Below, piece by piece: positions 1 through 12,146 of a stretch of 64,000 nucleotides of DNA; the stretch's first letter is position 1; each line of letters begins with the position of its first letter. The position numbers and the translations under genes are program-made. Origin of the DNA: Pseudomonas guineae. GTDB taxonomy: Bacteria > Pseudomonadota > Gammaproteobacteria > Pseudomonadales > Pseudomonadaceae. The notes beneath the pieces were generated by a model. The model saw only the letters and a program-made list of their open reading frames with translations. It did not search any database and was not told the origin of the DNA. Location: assembly GCF_900113745.1 (NCBI RefSeq), contig NZ_FOQL01000001.1:248001-312000 (forward strand). Direction: 5' to 3'.

Positions 1-1242
1 GCCTTTCTTGAAGCGGCGTACAGCTTCTTCGCCTACTTCGTTCCAGGAGATGTCGGACAGGTGAACGAGGCCGTCGATGCCGCCATCCAGACCAATGAAG
101 ATACCGAAATCGGTGATCGACTTGATGGTGCCGGAGATCTTGTCGCCCTTGTTGAACTGACCGGAGAAATCTTCCCACGGGTTAGTTTTGCACTGCTTGA
201 TGCCGAGGGAGATACGACGACGCTCTTCGTCGATATCCAGAACCATAACTTCCACTTCGTCGCCGACGTTAACGACTTTCGAAGGATGAATGTTTTTGTT
301 GGTCCAATCCATTTCGGATACGTGCACCAGGCCTTCCACTCCTTCTTCCAGCTCTGCGAAGCAGCCGTAGTCGGTTAGGTTGGTTACGCGCGCAGTAACA
401 CGGGTGTCCTGCGGGTAACGCGCCTTGATGGCAACCCATGGATCTTCGCCCAGCTGCTTAAGGCCGAGGGAAACACGGTTGCGCTCACGATCGTACTTGA
501 GGATCTTAACGTCGATCTCGTCACCAACGTTGACGATTTCGGACGGATGCTTGATGCGCTTCCAAGCCATGTCGGTGATGTGCAGCAGGCCATCGACGCC
601 ACCCAGATCGACGAATGCGCCGTAATCCGTGAGGTTCTTAACGATACCTTTAACTTGCTGACCTTCCTGCAGGGATTCCAGCAGCGCTTCGCGCTCTGCG
701 GAGTTCTCGGCTTCGAGGACGCTGCGACGGGAAACGACAACGTTGTTGCGCTTCTGGTCCAGCTTGATAACTTTGAATTCGAGCTCTTTGCCTTCCAAGT
801 GAGTGGTATCACGCACTGGACGGACATCGACCAAGGAACCTGGCAGGAACGCACGGATGCCGTTAACGTCGACTGTGAAGCCGCCCTTAACCTTACCGTT
901 GATAACGCCCGTAACCACTTCCTCAGCGGCGAAAGCTGCTTCCAGAACGATCCAGCACTCGGCACGCTTGGCTTTCTCACGGGACAGCTTGGTTTCACCA
1001 AAGCCATCTTCAACCGCGTCCAGCGCTACGTGAACTTCGTCACCGACCTTGATGGTCAACTCGCCAGCGTCGTTGTGGAACTGCTCCAGCGGGATGAGGC
1101 CTTCAGACTTCAAACCAGCGTGAACGGTTACCCAACCAGCTTGGTAATCGATGTCGACGATGATAGCGGTGATGATTGAGCCAGCCTGAAGGTTCAGGGT
1201 TTTTAGGCTTTCTTCAAACAGTTCAGCAAAGCTTTCGCTCAT
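1..1242 (-). CDS. rpsA: 30S ribosomal protein S1 (3' end outside window)
   Basis: The reading frame opens at an ATG (1240-1242) and stays open to the left edge, giving the first 414 residues. The family is usually about 560 residues, so the C-terminal repeats lie outside the window. The start [13 protein letters not shown] and the following repeated S1/OB-fold segments are typical of S1. S1 binds mRNA on the 30S subunit and helps unwind structured leaders during initiation. It follows cmk on the same strand, the standard cmk-rpsA order. The 152-base gap upstream holds a small GC hairpin close to the start. Confidence 0.97.
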   Translation of the reverse strand, partial: MSESFAELFEESLKTLNLQAGSIITAIIVDIDYQAGWVTVHAGLKSEGLIPLEQFHNDAGELTIKVGDEVHVALDAVEDGFGETKLSREKAKRAECWIVLEAAFAAEEVVTGVINGKVKGGFTVDVNGIRAFLPGSLVDVRPVRDTTHLEGKELEFKVIKLDQKRNNVVVSRRSVLEAENSAEREALLESLQEGQQVKGIVKNLTDYGAFVDLGGVDGLLHITDMAWKRIKHPSEIVNVGDEIDVKILKYDRERNRVSLGLKQLGEDPWVAIKARYPQDTRVTARVTNLTDYGCFAELEEGVEGLVHVSEMDWTNKNIHPSKVVNVGDEVEVMVLDIDEERRRISLGIKQCKTNPWEDFSGQFNKGDKISGTIKSITDFGIFIGLDGGIDGLVHLSDISWNEVGEEAVRRFKKG

Positions 1243-1261
1243 TTTAATTCCTGTTGATTCA

Positions 1262-1278
1262 GGGCGGGAAATCCGCCC
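1262..1278 (-). promoter_or_regulatory. Hairpin in the rpsA leader
   Basis: GGGCGG and CCGCCC are separated by 5 bases, about 20 bases upstream of the rpsA ATG, so the mRNA leader would carry a 6-bp GC stem just before the ribosome binding region. In E. coli the rpsA leader folds into hairpins used for autogenous control by S1; a similar use here is inference. No T-tract follows, so it does not look like a terminator. Confidence 0.4.
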
Positions 1279-1394
1279 AAACCACACTCCAGACAATGTG
1301 GGTACGTTTATGTAAAAAGAAGCAGGCGGGTCTAGGACTGGGTTCCCGTAAGCTTCCTTGGCGAGCCGGTCAGCTTAAGCAGCTGTGGCTCTGG

Positions 1395-2081
1395 TCATCC
1401 AGCGAGGTCACGAGTGGCGACTTCGCTGAGGATTCGTTCAAGCACTTGTTCAATCGAGAGTTCAGTGGAATCCAGCTGAATTGCATCGGCCGCCGGCTTG
1501 AGTGGGGCCACTGCACGCTGAGTATCGCGCTCATCGCGCGCCTGAATCTCATCAAGAAGACTCGCGAGATTAACATCATCGCCTTTGGCCTTCAACTGCA
1601 GGTAACGGCGACGGGCACGTTCCTCGGCGCTGGCGGTGAGGAAGACCTTTAGCGGCGCATCGGGAAACACCACGGTGCCCATGTCGCGACCATCGGCGAT
1701 CAGTCCAGGCATCTCCTGAAACGCTTGCTGGCGTTGCAACAGCGCATCACGCACGGCAGGCAAGGAGGCAACCAGTGACGCGCCAGCACCGACTTGTTCG
1801 TTACGAATCAGATCGGTGACCTCGTCGCCTTCAAGAATAATGCGCTGACCGCGACCATCACCGGCAGCAATAAATTGCACATCCAGATGAGCGGCAAGTA
1901 GCTTCATTGCTTCTTCGTTGGTCAGGTCGACGCCATGATTACCCGCCGCAAATGCCAATAAACGATAGAGCGCGCCCGAATCCAGCAGATTCCAGCCCAA
2001 CTGTTTAGCCAGCAAGCCAGCAACCGTACCTTTGCCAGAACCGCTCGGCCCATCGATGGTGATAACCGGTGCGACGATCAT
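1395..2081 (-). CDS. cmk: Cytidylate kinase
   Basis: A 228-residue protein that phosphorylates CMP/dCMP with ATP in the cytosolic pyrimidine pathway. The P-loop GPSGSGKG is at about residues 11-18, followed by the LLDSGALYR nucleotide-binding segment and, later, the [13 protein letters not shown] and [11 protein letters not shown] lid-region motifs. Length is normal for the family. Its ATG overlaps the stop of the upstream tyrA-aroA gene by 4 bases, which suggests translational coupling. rpsA follows in the same direction. Confidence 0.97.
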   Translation of the reverse strand: MIVAPVITIDGPSGSGKGTVAGLLAKQLGWNLLDSGALYRLLAFAAGNHGVDLTNEEAMKLLAAHLDVQFIAAGDGRGQRIILEGDEVTDLIRNEQVGAGASLVASLPAVRDALLQRQQAFQEMPGLIADGRDMGTVVFPDAPLKVFLTASAEERARRRYLQLKAKGDDVNLASLLDEIQARDERDTQRAVAPLKPAADAIQLDSTELSIEQVLERILSEVATRDLAG

Positions 2082-4333
2082 GCCTTACCCTCCTCGGCCA
2101 CACGGATACCCACCTGAGCCGACAGCGCCAGGAAGTTAGGGAACGAGGTGGCCACGTTGGTGCAGTCGTGAATGCGAATCGGCGCCGTCGCGCGCAGTGA
2201 CGCCACGCTAAACGACATGGCGATACGGTGATCACCGTGCGCCCAGACCTCACCACCACCGATGCTGCCACCGTCGATAATAATGCCATCCGACGTAGGC
2301 TCAACCTTGACGCCAAGCGCCGCTAAACCATCAGCCATGACCTGAATACGGTCAGATTCTTTGACTCGCAGCTCTTCAGCGCCACGCAGCACGGTACGCC
2401 CTTCGGCCACCGCAGCAGCAACAAACAGCACCGGGAATTCGTCGATGGCCAGCGGCACCAGATCTTCCGGAATATCAATGCCTTTGAGCTTGGCGCTACG
2501 CACACGAATGTCCGCCACCGGCTCACCGCCGACCTCACGCTGGTTTTCCAGCGTAATATCGCCGCCCATCAATTTAAGGATATCGATGACGCCGGTACGA
2601 GTCGGGTTGATCCCGACATGCTCAAGCACCAACTCGGAGTCTTCGGCGATGCTGCCGGCCACCAGGAAGAACGCGGCCGAAGAGATATCCGCCGGCACTT
2701 CAATATGGGTCGCGGTCAGCTTGTGACCGGACTCCACAGTGGCAGTATTACCCTCAACCATTACCGGATAGCCGAAGCCGCGCAGCATACGCTCGGTATG
2801 ATCACGGGTCGGTGCCGGCTCGATCACCGTGGTCGAACCCGCCGCGTACAGACCCGCCAACAACATGCAGGATTTGACCTGCGCACTGGCCATCGGCATT
2901 TCATAGGTCATGCCGCCCAGGCGACCACCGGCACGAATGGTGAGTGGCGGACGCCCTTCAGGCCCGGTTTCAATAATTGCGCCCATGGCCCGCAATGGCT
3001 TGGCCACGCGATTCATCGGCCGCTTGGACAGCGAGGCATCACCGGTCAAGGTGGTATCGAAGGACTGCGCCGACAGCAGGCCTGCCAACAGGCGCATCGA
3101 TGTACCGGAGTTACCCAGGTAGATCGGGCCAGGTGGCGCCTTCAAACCATGCAAACCAACACCGTGCACGGTGACGCGGCCATGGTGCGGCCCTTCGATG
3201 ACCACGCCCATGTCGCGGAACGCCTGAATGGTGGCCAGCGCATCCTCACCTTCAAGGAAGCCCTCAACCTCAGTCACCCCTTCAGCCAGTGAACCGAGCA
3301 TGATCGAGCGGTGCGAGATGGATTTATCACCCGGCACACGAATTCGCCCAGAGAGTTTGCCGCCAGGGTTAGCCAGAAAAATCAGATCGTTCGAGTGCAT
3401 AGCGTCCACATAGGCCCTACGGGCGAGAATTTTGCCGAAATGCTCACGGGCCACACGGGCGCGCGTAAATACGCCCAGCAGTTGATGCCCGTCCCCAGCG
3501 TCAACCGCGTCGCGCAAGGCGTCGAGGTCGTCGCGAAATACGTCCAGCGTGCGCAGCACCGCCTCGCGATTGGCGAGAAAGATGTCATGCCACATGACTG
3601 GATCACTGCCGGCAATGCGCGTGAAGTCGCGAAAGCCGCCAGCAGCGTAACGAAAAATTTCTAGGTTCTCACTGCGCTTGGCCAGCGAGTCCACCAGCGT
3701 AAAGGCCAGCAGGTGCGGCAGGTGACTGGTCGCGGCCAGCACCTGATCATGATGCTCGACGTCCATATGCTCGACATCCGCACCGAGCTCGCGCCACAAG
3801 CCATCCACCAACGCCAACGCCGCCGCATCACTCTGCTCGCTCGGCGTCAGGATCACCTTATGTCGACGAAACAACTCAACATTGGCGGCCTCTACACCAC
3901 TTTGCTCGGAGCCGGCTATCGGATGGCCCGGTACAAAGCGCACAGCCCGACCCGCAAAGGCCAAGCGTGCAGCGCGCAGCACATTGCCCTTGGCGCTGCC
4001 GACATCGGTCAGCACCGCAGTGCCCAGATCAAGCTTAGCCAACTCGCCCAGGAGCTTCTCCATGGCCAAAATCGGCACCGCTAGCTGAATCACCGCAGCA
4101 CCCTGACATGCCGCCGCCAGGTCGGTCTCGCAGCGATCAACCACACCCAAGTCGACTGCCATACGCTGCGACTCGGGATCCAAATCGACCCCCACCACCT
4201 CACTGAACAGGCCGCGCTCGCGCAGGCCCTTGGCAAAGGAGCCACCAATCAACCCCAGGCCGATAACCACCAGGCGCCCGAGCTTAGGCGCAGCAGATGG
4301 CAGTGCAGTGTCAGCCGCGTTTAAATCACTCAC
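2078..4333 (-). CDS. Bifunctional prephenate dehydrogenase / EPSP synthase (TyrA-AroA fusion)
   Basis: A single 751-residue frame. The first ~300 residues are a TyrA-type dehydrogenase with the Rossmann signature GLGLIGGSF at about 25-33. The remainder, from about residue 318, is a full EPSP synthase with [21 protein letters not shown] and the late [11 protein letters not shown] motif. The EPSPS half makes 5-enolpyruvylshikimate-3-phosphate on the way to chorismate; the dehydrogenase half converts prephenate toward tyrosine. This fusion is a known Pseudomonas arrangement. The inhibitor-sensitive position in GNSGTS keeps glycine. The start overlaps the hisC stop and the end overlaps the cmk start. 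Confidence 0.95.
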   Translation of the reverse strand: MSDLNAADTALPSAAPKLGRLVVIGLGLIGGSFAKGLRERGLFSEVVGVDLDPESQRMAVDLGVVDRCETDLAAACQGAAVIQLAVPILAMEKLLGELAKLDLGTAVLTDVGSAKGNVLRAARLAFAGRAVRFVPGHPIAGSEQSGVEAANVELFRRHKVILTPSEQSDAAALALVDGLWRELGADVEHMDVEHHDQVLAATSHLPHLLAFTLVDSLAKRSENLEIFRYAAGGFRDFTRIAGSDPVMWHDIFLANREAVLRTLDVFRDDLDALRDAVDAGDGHQLLGVFTRARVAREHFGKILARRAYVDAMHSNDLIFLANPGGKLSGRIRVPGDKSISHRSIMLGSLAEGVTEVEGFLEGEDALATIQAFRDMGVVIEGPHHGRVTVHGVGLHGLKAPPGPIYLGNSGTSMRLLAGLLSAQSFDTTLTGDASLSKRPMNRVAKPLRAMGAIIETGPEGRPPLTIRAGGRLGGMTYEMPMASAQVKSCMLLAGLYAAGSTTVIEPAPTRDHTERMLRGFGYPVMVEGNTATVESGHKLTATHIEVPADISSAAFFLVAGSIAEDSELVLEHVGINPTRTGVIDILKLMGGDITLENQREVGGEPVADIRVRSAKLKGIDIPEDLVPLAIDEFPVLFVAAAVAEGRTVLRGAEELRVKESDRIQVMADGLAALGVKVEPTSDGIIIDGGSIGGGEVWAHGDHRIAMSFSVASLRATAPIRIHDCTNVATSFPNFLALSAQVGIRVAEEGKA

Positions 4334-5436
4334 GTGCGCAACACCTCAGCCAGCGCCTCAAGGAAGCGGGCGTTCTCCGCGGGCAAACCAATCGATACGC
4401 GCAAGAAGTTTGGCATACCGTAACCGGCCACTGGCCGCACGATGACGCCAGCACGCAGCAGCGCCTGATTGATCGCCGCGGTATCACGGGCAAAATCCAC
4501 GGCAATAAAGTTGCCCTTGGACGGAACCCAGCTTAACCCCAGCGCACTCAGCCCAACCTCAAGCTGCGCCATGCCGGCATCATTGAGCTGACGGCTTTGC
4601 GTCAAATAATCGCCATCATCCAGCGTCGCATAGGCCGCAGCCAAGGCCAGGCTGTTGACGTTGAACGGCTGGCGCACGCGGTTGAGCACATCGGCGATCT
4701 GAGCCGAGCTGAGCGCGTAACCAACGCGCAGCGCCGCCAGACCATAGGCCTTGGAGAAGGTGCGCGAGACCAGCAGATTGTCATAGCGTGCCAGGTACTT
4801 GAGGCCGTCTGGCAGCTCATCACCCTCGGCATACTCGATATAGGCCTCATCCAGCACCACCAGCACATTGCTGGGCACCTGCGACAGGAAGCGCTCTAGC
4901 GCCTCAGGGCCGAACCAGGTGCCGGTCGGGTTGTTCGGATTGGCGATAAATACCACGCGGGTGTTTTCATCAATCGCGACGAGCATGGCCTCAAGGTCGT
5001 GACCGTAATCTTGCGCCGGTACGACTTTGCCCTGCGCACCGACCGCCTGAGTGGCAATCGGGTAGACGGCAAAGGCGTATTGGCTGAACACCGCATTCAG
5101 ACCCGGCGCCAGGTAGGCACGTGCGACCAGGTCGAGAATATCGTTGGAGCCGTTACCCAGGGTGACCTGATTAACCTGCACGGCGCAACACGCAGCCAGA
5201 CGGCTTTTCAGCTCAAAGCCGTTGCCATCGGGGTAACGGGTCAACTCGGCCAGCTCAGCACGAATCGCCTCCAGGGCTTTAGGGCTGGGGCCGAGTGGGT
5301 TTTCGTTACTGGCCAGTTTGACGATGCTAGCCGGATCCAAATCCAGCTCACGGGCCAGCTCATCCACCGGCTTGCCTGGCACATAGGGCGACAACTGCTG
5401 TACGCCTGGCTGGGCCAAGGCGAGGAAATCGGTCAT
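4330..5436 (-). CDS. hisC: Histidinol-phosphate aminotransferase (HisC2 type)
   Basis: A 368-residue PLP-dependent class I/II aminotransferase. The PLP lysine lies in SRTFSKAYGLAALRVG; substrate/cofactor motifs include NPNNPTGTW and DEAYIEY. The family moves an amino group between histidinol phosphate or aromatic amino acids and 2-oxo acids. Its position between pheA and tyrA-aroA suggests a role in aromatic amino-acid transamination as well as, or instead of, histidine synthesis; this is inferred from context. The stop overlaps the start of tyrA-aroA. Confidence 0.92.
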   Translation of the reverse strand: MTDFLALAQPGVQQLSPYVPGKPVDELARELDLDPASIVKLASNENPLGPSPKALEAIRAELAELTRYPDGNGFELKSRLAACCAVQVNQVTLGNGSNDILDLVARAYLAPGLNAVFSQYAFAVYPIATQAVGAQGKVVPAQDYGHDLEAMLVAIDENTRVVFIANPNNPTGTWFGPEALERFLSQVPSNVLVVLDEAYIEYAEGDELPDGLKYLARYDNLLVSRTFSKAYGLAALRVGYALSSAQIADVLNRVRQPFNVNSLALAAAYATLDDGDYLTQSRQLNDAGMAQLEVGLSALGLSWVPSKGNFIAVDFARDTAAINQALLRAGVIVRPVAGYGMPNFLRVSIGLPAENARFLEALAEVLRT

Positions 5437-5527
5437 AACAAAGCCTCACGCTTAAAGCCGCAAGCCTCAAGTACAGCCCGGCGTCGATGCGCGTGTAGCT
5501 TGAAACCCGAGGCGTGCCGCAGCAGTT
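5437..5527 (-). repeat. Short intra-operon spacer with degenerate GAGGCTTG-type repeats
   Basis: The gap between pheA and hisC reads, on the minus strand, as related short words: TTCAAGCTAC, TTGAGGCTTGCGGCTT and GTGAGGCTTTG. Arrays of AAGCTTGAAGCT-like words are common intergenic debris in Pseudomonas. I see no promoter or terminator in it. Assignment to a named repeat family would need a genome-wide search. Confidence 0.3.
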
Positions 5528-6634
5528 TTAAAGTACCGCTTTGGGGTAGGAGCCCAGCACCTTGAGCGCCACAGCTTCCTGATTGATCTTTTCCAGCACG
5601 TCCTTGATCAACGGATCGCGGTGGTGGCCGACGAAGTCGATAAAGAACACATAGGTCCATTTACCGCTGCGCGACGGACGGGTTTCGATGCGGGTCAGGT
5701 CGATACCATTGTTGTGGAACGGCACCAGCAACTCATGCAGCGCGCCCGGCTTGTTGCTCATGGAAATGATCACCGAGGTTTTGTCGTCACCGGTCGGCGG
5801 TACTTCCTGGCTGCCAATGATCAAGAAGCGCGTGGAGTTATCCGGGCGATCCTCAATCTTCTCGGCAATCTTGCTAAGGCCGTACAGGCTAGCCGCCATA
5901 TCACCGGCAATCGCAGCACTGTTCCACTCGCTTTTCACCCGTTTGGCGGCATCGGCGTTGCTCGATACGGCCACGCGCTCAACGTTGGGGTAATGCGCGT
6001 CTAGCCACTTGCGGCACTGCGCCAAGGACTGGGCGTGGGAGTAGATTCGGGTGATTTTGTCGGTCTTGGTGGTTTCACCCACCAGCAGGTGGTGGTGAAT
6101 GCGCAGCTCGACTTCGCCGCAGATGACCATGTCGTGTTCAAGGAAGCTATCGAGGGTGTGATTGATTGCGCCTTCCGTGGAGTTTTCCACCGGCACCACA
6201 CCAAAGTTCACTGCACCGGCAGCCACTTCACGGAACACCTCGTCGATAGCAGCCATCGGCACGCTGATCACTGCATGGCCAAAGTGTTTCATCGCCGCCG
6301 CTTGCGAGAAGGTGCCCTCTGGACCGAGGTAAGCGACCTTGAGCGGGTTTTCCAATGCCAGGCAGGAAGACATGATTTCGCGGAACAACCGCGCCATCTC
6401 CTCGTTACCCAACGGGCCTTTATTACGTTCCATGATGCGCTTGAGCACCTGAGCTTCACGCTCCGGGCGGTAGAACACCGGCTTCTCGCCTTCCGGCAGC
6501 GCCTTCATCTTGACCCGCGCCACTTCTTCAGCGCAGCTGGCGCGATCACTGATCAGCGCGAGAAGCTTTTCATCGAGGTTATCGATGCGCAGGCGCAGGG
6601 CCTGCAATTCCTGCTCGGACACTACATCAGTCAT
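5528..6634 (-). CDS. pheA: Chorismate mutase / prephenate dehydratase (P-protein)
   Basis: A 368-residue bifunctional enzyme of phenylalanine synthesis. An AroQ-type mutase helix bundle occupies about residues 1-95 (LRLRIDNLDEKLLALISDRA). The dehydratase domain runs from about 98 (VAYLGPEGTFSQAAAMKHFG) and includes the VPVENSTEGAIN loop. A C-terminal ACT domain (SVIISMSNKPGALHELL, then LTRIETRPSR) carries the ESRP-like site for phenylalanine feedback. The first base pair of overlap with the serC stop (TGATG) implies coupled translation. Confidence 0.96.
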   Translation of the reverse strand: MTDVVSEQELQALRLRIDNLDEKLLALISDRASCAEEVARVKMKALPEGEKPVFYRPEREAQVLKRIMERNKGPLGNEEMARLFREIMSSCLALENPLKVAYLGPEGTFSQAAAMKHFGHAVISVPMAAIDEVFREVAAGAVNFGVVPVENSTEGAINHTLDSFLEHDMVICGEVELRIHHHLLVGETTKTDKITRIYSHAQSLAQCRKWLDAHYPNVERVAVSSNADAAKRVKSEWNSAAIAGDMAASLYGLSKIAEKIEDRPDNSTRFLIIGSQEVPPTGDDKTSVIISMSNKPGALHELLVPFHNNGIDLTRIETRPSRSGKWTYVFFIDFVGHHRDPLIKDVLEKINQEAVALKVLGSYPKAVL

Positions 6635-7725
6635 CAGCCGTGCTCCTTTTCAAACTCGGCCATGTAAGCGACCAGTGCCTCAACAGCATCCAGGCCCACC
6701 GCGTTATAGATCGAGGCACGCATGCCGCCGACCGAACGGTGACCCTTGAGGTTAAGCAGACCACGGGCGTCAGCTCCGACGAGGAACGGCTTGTCGAGCT
6801 TCTCGTCAGCCAGACGGAACGGCACGTTCATCCAGGAGCGGGCGTTATGGGCTATCGGGTTGCTGTAGAAATCGCTGGTATCGATGGCGCTGTACAGCAG
6901 GTCTTTCTTGGCGCGGTTGATGCGTTCCATAGCGGCTACGCCGCCCTGCTCTTTCAGCCACTCAAACACCAGGCCGGAGAGGTACCAGGAGAAGGTCGCC
7001 GGGGTGTTGTACATCGAGCCGTTGTCGGCGGCGACTTTGTAGTTGAGCATGGTCGGACAGACGCTGCGGGCACGGCCGAGCAGGTCTTCACGCACAATGG
7101 TCACCACCAGGCCACTGGGGCCGATGTTCTTCTGCGCGCCGGCGTAGATCAGGCCGAACTTAGACACATCAATTGGCCGCGAGAGGATATCGGAGGACAT
7201 GTCCGCTACCAGCGGTACATCACCGAGCTCAGGCACCCAATCGAACTGCAAGCCGCCGATGGTTTCGTTGCTGGCGTAGTGCAGGTAAGCGGCGTCTTTC
7301 GACAACTGCCAATCGTTCTGCCCGGGAATGGCGAAGTAGTCATAGGCCTTGGCACTGGCGGCGACATTAATGTTGCCGTAGCGACTGGCTTCTTCAATGC
7401 TTTTCTTTGACCAAATGCCGGTATCGACATAGTCGGCGACACCGTCTTCTGGCAGCAGGTTAAGCGGAATTTCAGCAAACTGTTGGCTCGCGCCGCCTTG
7501 CAAAAACAGCACTTTATAATCGGATGGAATTTCCATCAGGTCACGCAGGTCCTGTTCAGCCTTTTCCGCGATGGAGGTGTACTCCTCGCTGCGGTGACTC
7601 ATTTCCATGACCGACAGGCCTTTACCTTGCCAATCGAGGAGTTCCGCCTGGGCACGTTGCAGAACAGCTTCAGGAAGCGCGGCCGGGCCGGCGCAGAAGT
7701 TAAAGGCTCGCTTGCTCACATCCAC
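6634..7725 (-). CDS. serC: Phosphoserine aminotransferase
   Basis: A 363-residue PLP enzyme beginning MDVSKRAFNFCAGPAALP, the classic SerC N-terminus. It makes 3-phosphoserine from 3-phosphohydroxypyruvate and also acts in pyridoxal phosphate synthesis. The PLP lysine is in YAGAQKNIGPSG. Length is normal. It heads the serC-pheA-hisC-tyrA/aroA-cmk-rpsA run; the upstream gap to gyrA carries an inverted-repeat element. Confidence 0.97.
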   Translation of the reverse strand: MDVSKRAFNFCAGPAALPEAVLQRAQAELLDWQGKGLSVMEMSHRSEEYTSIAEKAEQDLRDLMEIPSDYKVLFLQGGASQQFAEIPLNLLPEDGVADYVDTGIWSKKSIEEASRYGNINVAASAKAYDYFAIPGQNDWQLSKDAAYLHYASNETIGGLQFDWVPELGDVPLVADMSSDILSRPIDVSKFGLIYAGAQKNIGPSGLVVTIVREDLLGRARSVCPTMLNYKVAADNGSMYNTPATFSWYLSGLVFEWLKEQGGVAAMERINRAKKDLLYSAIDTSDFYSNPIAHNARSWMNVPFRLADEKLDKPFLVGADARGLLNLKGHRSVGGMRASIYNAVGLDAVEALVAYMAEFEKEHG

Positions 7726-7791
7726 TCTCTCTCAGATTCACCGAGCATCAACGCCCCTCGCGATGACGCATCCACTGCCTTAATCGCCGCC

Positions 7792-7920
7792 CGTAGGATG
7801 GGTTAGACGCGCAGCGGCGTAACCCGTCATTGCTGCTGACGCTGCCGACTGGCGGGTTACGCCTTCGGCTAATCCGCCTTACGCACGCGATGGGTATCGC
7901 TGAGCGATGCCCATCCTACG
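7792..7920. repeat. MITE-like intergenic palindromic element
   Basis: CGTAGGATGGG at 7792-7802 and its exact complement CCCATCCTACG at 7910-7920 form 11-bp terminal inverted repeats around a ~107-bp core. Inside are further stems: GGCGTAACCCGTC with GGCGGGTTACGCC, and the near-perfect GATGGGTATCGCT/AGCGATGCCCATC. It fills the gap between gyrA and serC, where it could also stop gyrA transcripts. There is no coding sequence. Elements beginning GTAGGATGGGTTA recur in several Pseudomonas species (recalled, not searched). Confidence 0.7.
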
Positions 7921-7933
7921 ACTCACAACGCGA

Positions 7934-10702
<2,769 letters not shown>

Positions 10703-10945
10703 GAGTAGCCTTGTTCCTTTTTCTGGTGAAACTCCGCGCCATTCGTCCTGAACGGTATGGAGCCTGTCGCCGTGCCTTGCGGCTCATAGCGACTCACGAC
10801 AAATCAATAAGTTATGCCATGTATCTGCGCAGGTAGGAGCCCCTAATGGGCACCCCCGAAAACCGCCGGAGCTTACCACAATCGCCACGCCGCACCTATC
10901 CCCAGCGCCAGCCTGGCGACTGGATGCACGCAAAGGCTGAAAAAC

Positions 10946-12022
10946 TCAATGCAGGCGCTTGCGGCACATCAATTGCGCCATTTTTTCGGCATCAGGACGA
11001 TCGACAACACCCTTCTCCGTGACGATAAAGTCAATCAGGTCAGCAGGGGTCACATCGAACACCAGATTGAGCGCATCCACTTCGCCGGCGATACGCTGGC
11101 CGCCCAGCTCTAGCAACTCACTGGCATCGCGCTCTTCCAGAACAATATCGTCGCCGTGCTCAGTGGCCATGTCGATGGTCGAACTGGGCGCCACCACCAT
11201 AAAGCGCACGCCATGGTGCATGGCATTCACCGCCAACTGGTAAGTACCGATCTTGTTGGCCACATCGCCATTGGCGGCAATACGGTCGGCCCCAACGATG
11301 ACCCAGGTAATGCCGCGGGTTTTCATCAGGTGCGCAGCAGCCGAGTCGGCATTCACCGTCACCGGAATACCATCGACCGCCAACTCCCAGGCCGTCAAGC
11401 GCGAACCCTGTAGCCAGGGCCGGGTTTCATCGGCGTACACCCGCTCCACTAAACCGTCATGAAAGGCTGCGCGTATCACCCCCAGCGCCGTACCAAAGCC
11501 ACCGGTGGCCAGCGCCCCGGCATTGCAGTGAGTAAGGAAGTTTTGCTGATTGCCCTGATGGCGACGAATCAAATCAACCCCCAGCTCGGCCATGGTCAGG
11601 TTGGCTTCGCGATCACCCTGGTGAATACCCACGGCGCAAGCCTCAAGCAGGAGCAGCGGATCATCAGTGCTTTTAAGCCGATCGAGCCGATCGCGCATGC
11701 ACTTAAGCGCCCAGAACAAGTTGACCGCGGTCGGCCGCGAGTCGGCTACTAGCTGAAAATCCGCTTCCAACGCAGCGCGCCAGTCACCGCCAGCCTGCAA
11801 GCGCGCACGCAGCGCCAGAACAATCGCATAAGCCGCACTGATACCGATGGCCGGCGCACCGCGCACCACCATGTTGCGGATCGCCTCAGCCACATCCGCG
11901 GCCGAGTGGTAGCTGAGCCAGGTTTCCTCGAAGGGCAACGCGCGCTGATCAAGCAGATGCAGAACACCGTCACGCCACTCAATGGCCTTGACCTTCTCTG
12001 CCGCTAGCAATTGCTCGCGCAT
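10946..12022 (-). CDS. mtnA: Methylthioribose-1-phosphate isomerase
   Basis: Converts methylthioribose-1-phosphate to methylthioribulose-1-phosphate in methionine salvage. The chosen ATG (12020-12022, [16 protein letters not shown]) has a strong GGAGG at 12029-12033 and gives 358 residues, the usual size; an upstream in-frame start would add 13 unlikely residues. Motifs include [12 protein letters not shown], the Cys-containing [12 protein letters not shown] and the Asp-containing [18 protein letters not shown]. It is divergent from the methylthioadenosine deaminase gene, which acts in the same pathway. Confidence 0.96.
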   Translation of the reverse strand: MREQLLAAEKVKAIEWRDGVLHLLDQRALPFEETWLSYHSAADVAEAIRNMVVRGAPAIGISAAYAIVLALRARLQAGGDWRAALEADFQLVADSRPTAVNLFWALKCMRDRLDRLKSTDDPLLLLEACAVGIHQGDREANLTMAELGVDLIRRHQGNQQNFLTHCNAGALATGGFGTALGVIRAAFHDGLVERVYADETRPWLQGSRLTAWELAVDGIPVTVNADSAAAHLMKTRGITWVIVGADRIAANGDVANKIGTYQLAVNAMHHGVRFMVVAPSSTIDMATEHGDDIVLEERDASELLELGGQRIAGEVDALNLVFDVTPADLIDFIVTEKGVVDRPDAEKMAQLMCRKRLH

Positions 12023-12050
12023 CACACACCTCCACCGAAAAAAGCCGGTC

Positions 12051-12056
12051 ATTATA
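12051..12056 (-). promoter_or_regulatory. Candidate -10 element for mtnA
   Basis: A perfect TATAAT on the minus strand lies 28 bases upstream of the mtnA ATG and is preceded by TGCG. No convincing -35 hexamer is found at 16-18 bases, so this is a partial call. The leader would be about 20 bases long, including the GGAGG site. Confidence 0.4.
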
Positions 12057-12146
12057 CGCACGGCGCGCTAGATCGGCGGCAGCCGCTTCAAGCCCAGGGC
12101 GTTCCCCTATAAACTCGCCGCTCTATTGACTGCCGGAAGCACCAAC

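Noticed and set aside
61..1179. Plus-strand open frames of 66-210 codons opposite rpsA
   Set aside because: They are antisense shadows of a highly conserved ribosomal gene, with no ribosome binding sites and no recognisable protein family.
10820..10870. GTAGGAGCCCC...GGGCAC as a REP element upstream of gyrA
   Set aside because: Only a half-site is present with a poor complementary arm, so it cannot be called as an intact REP.
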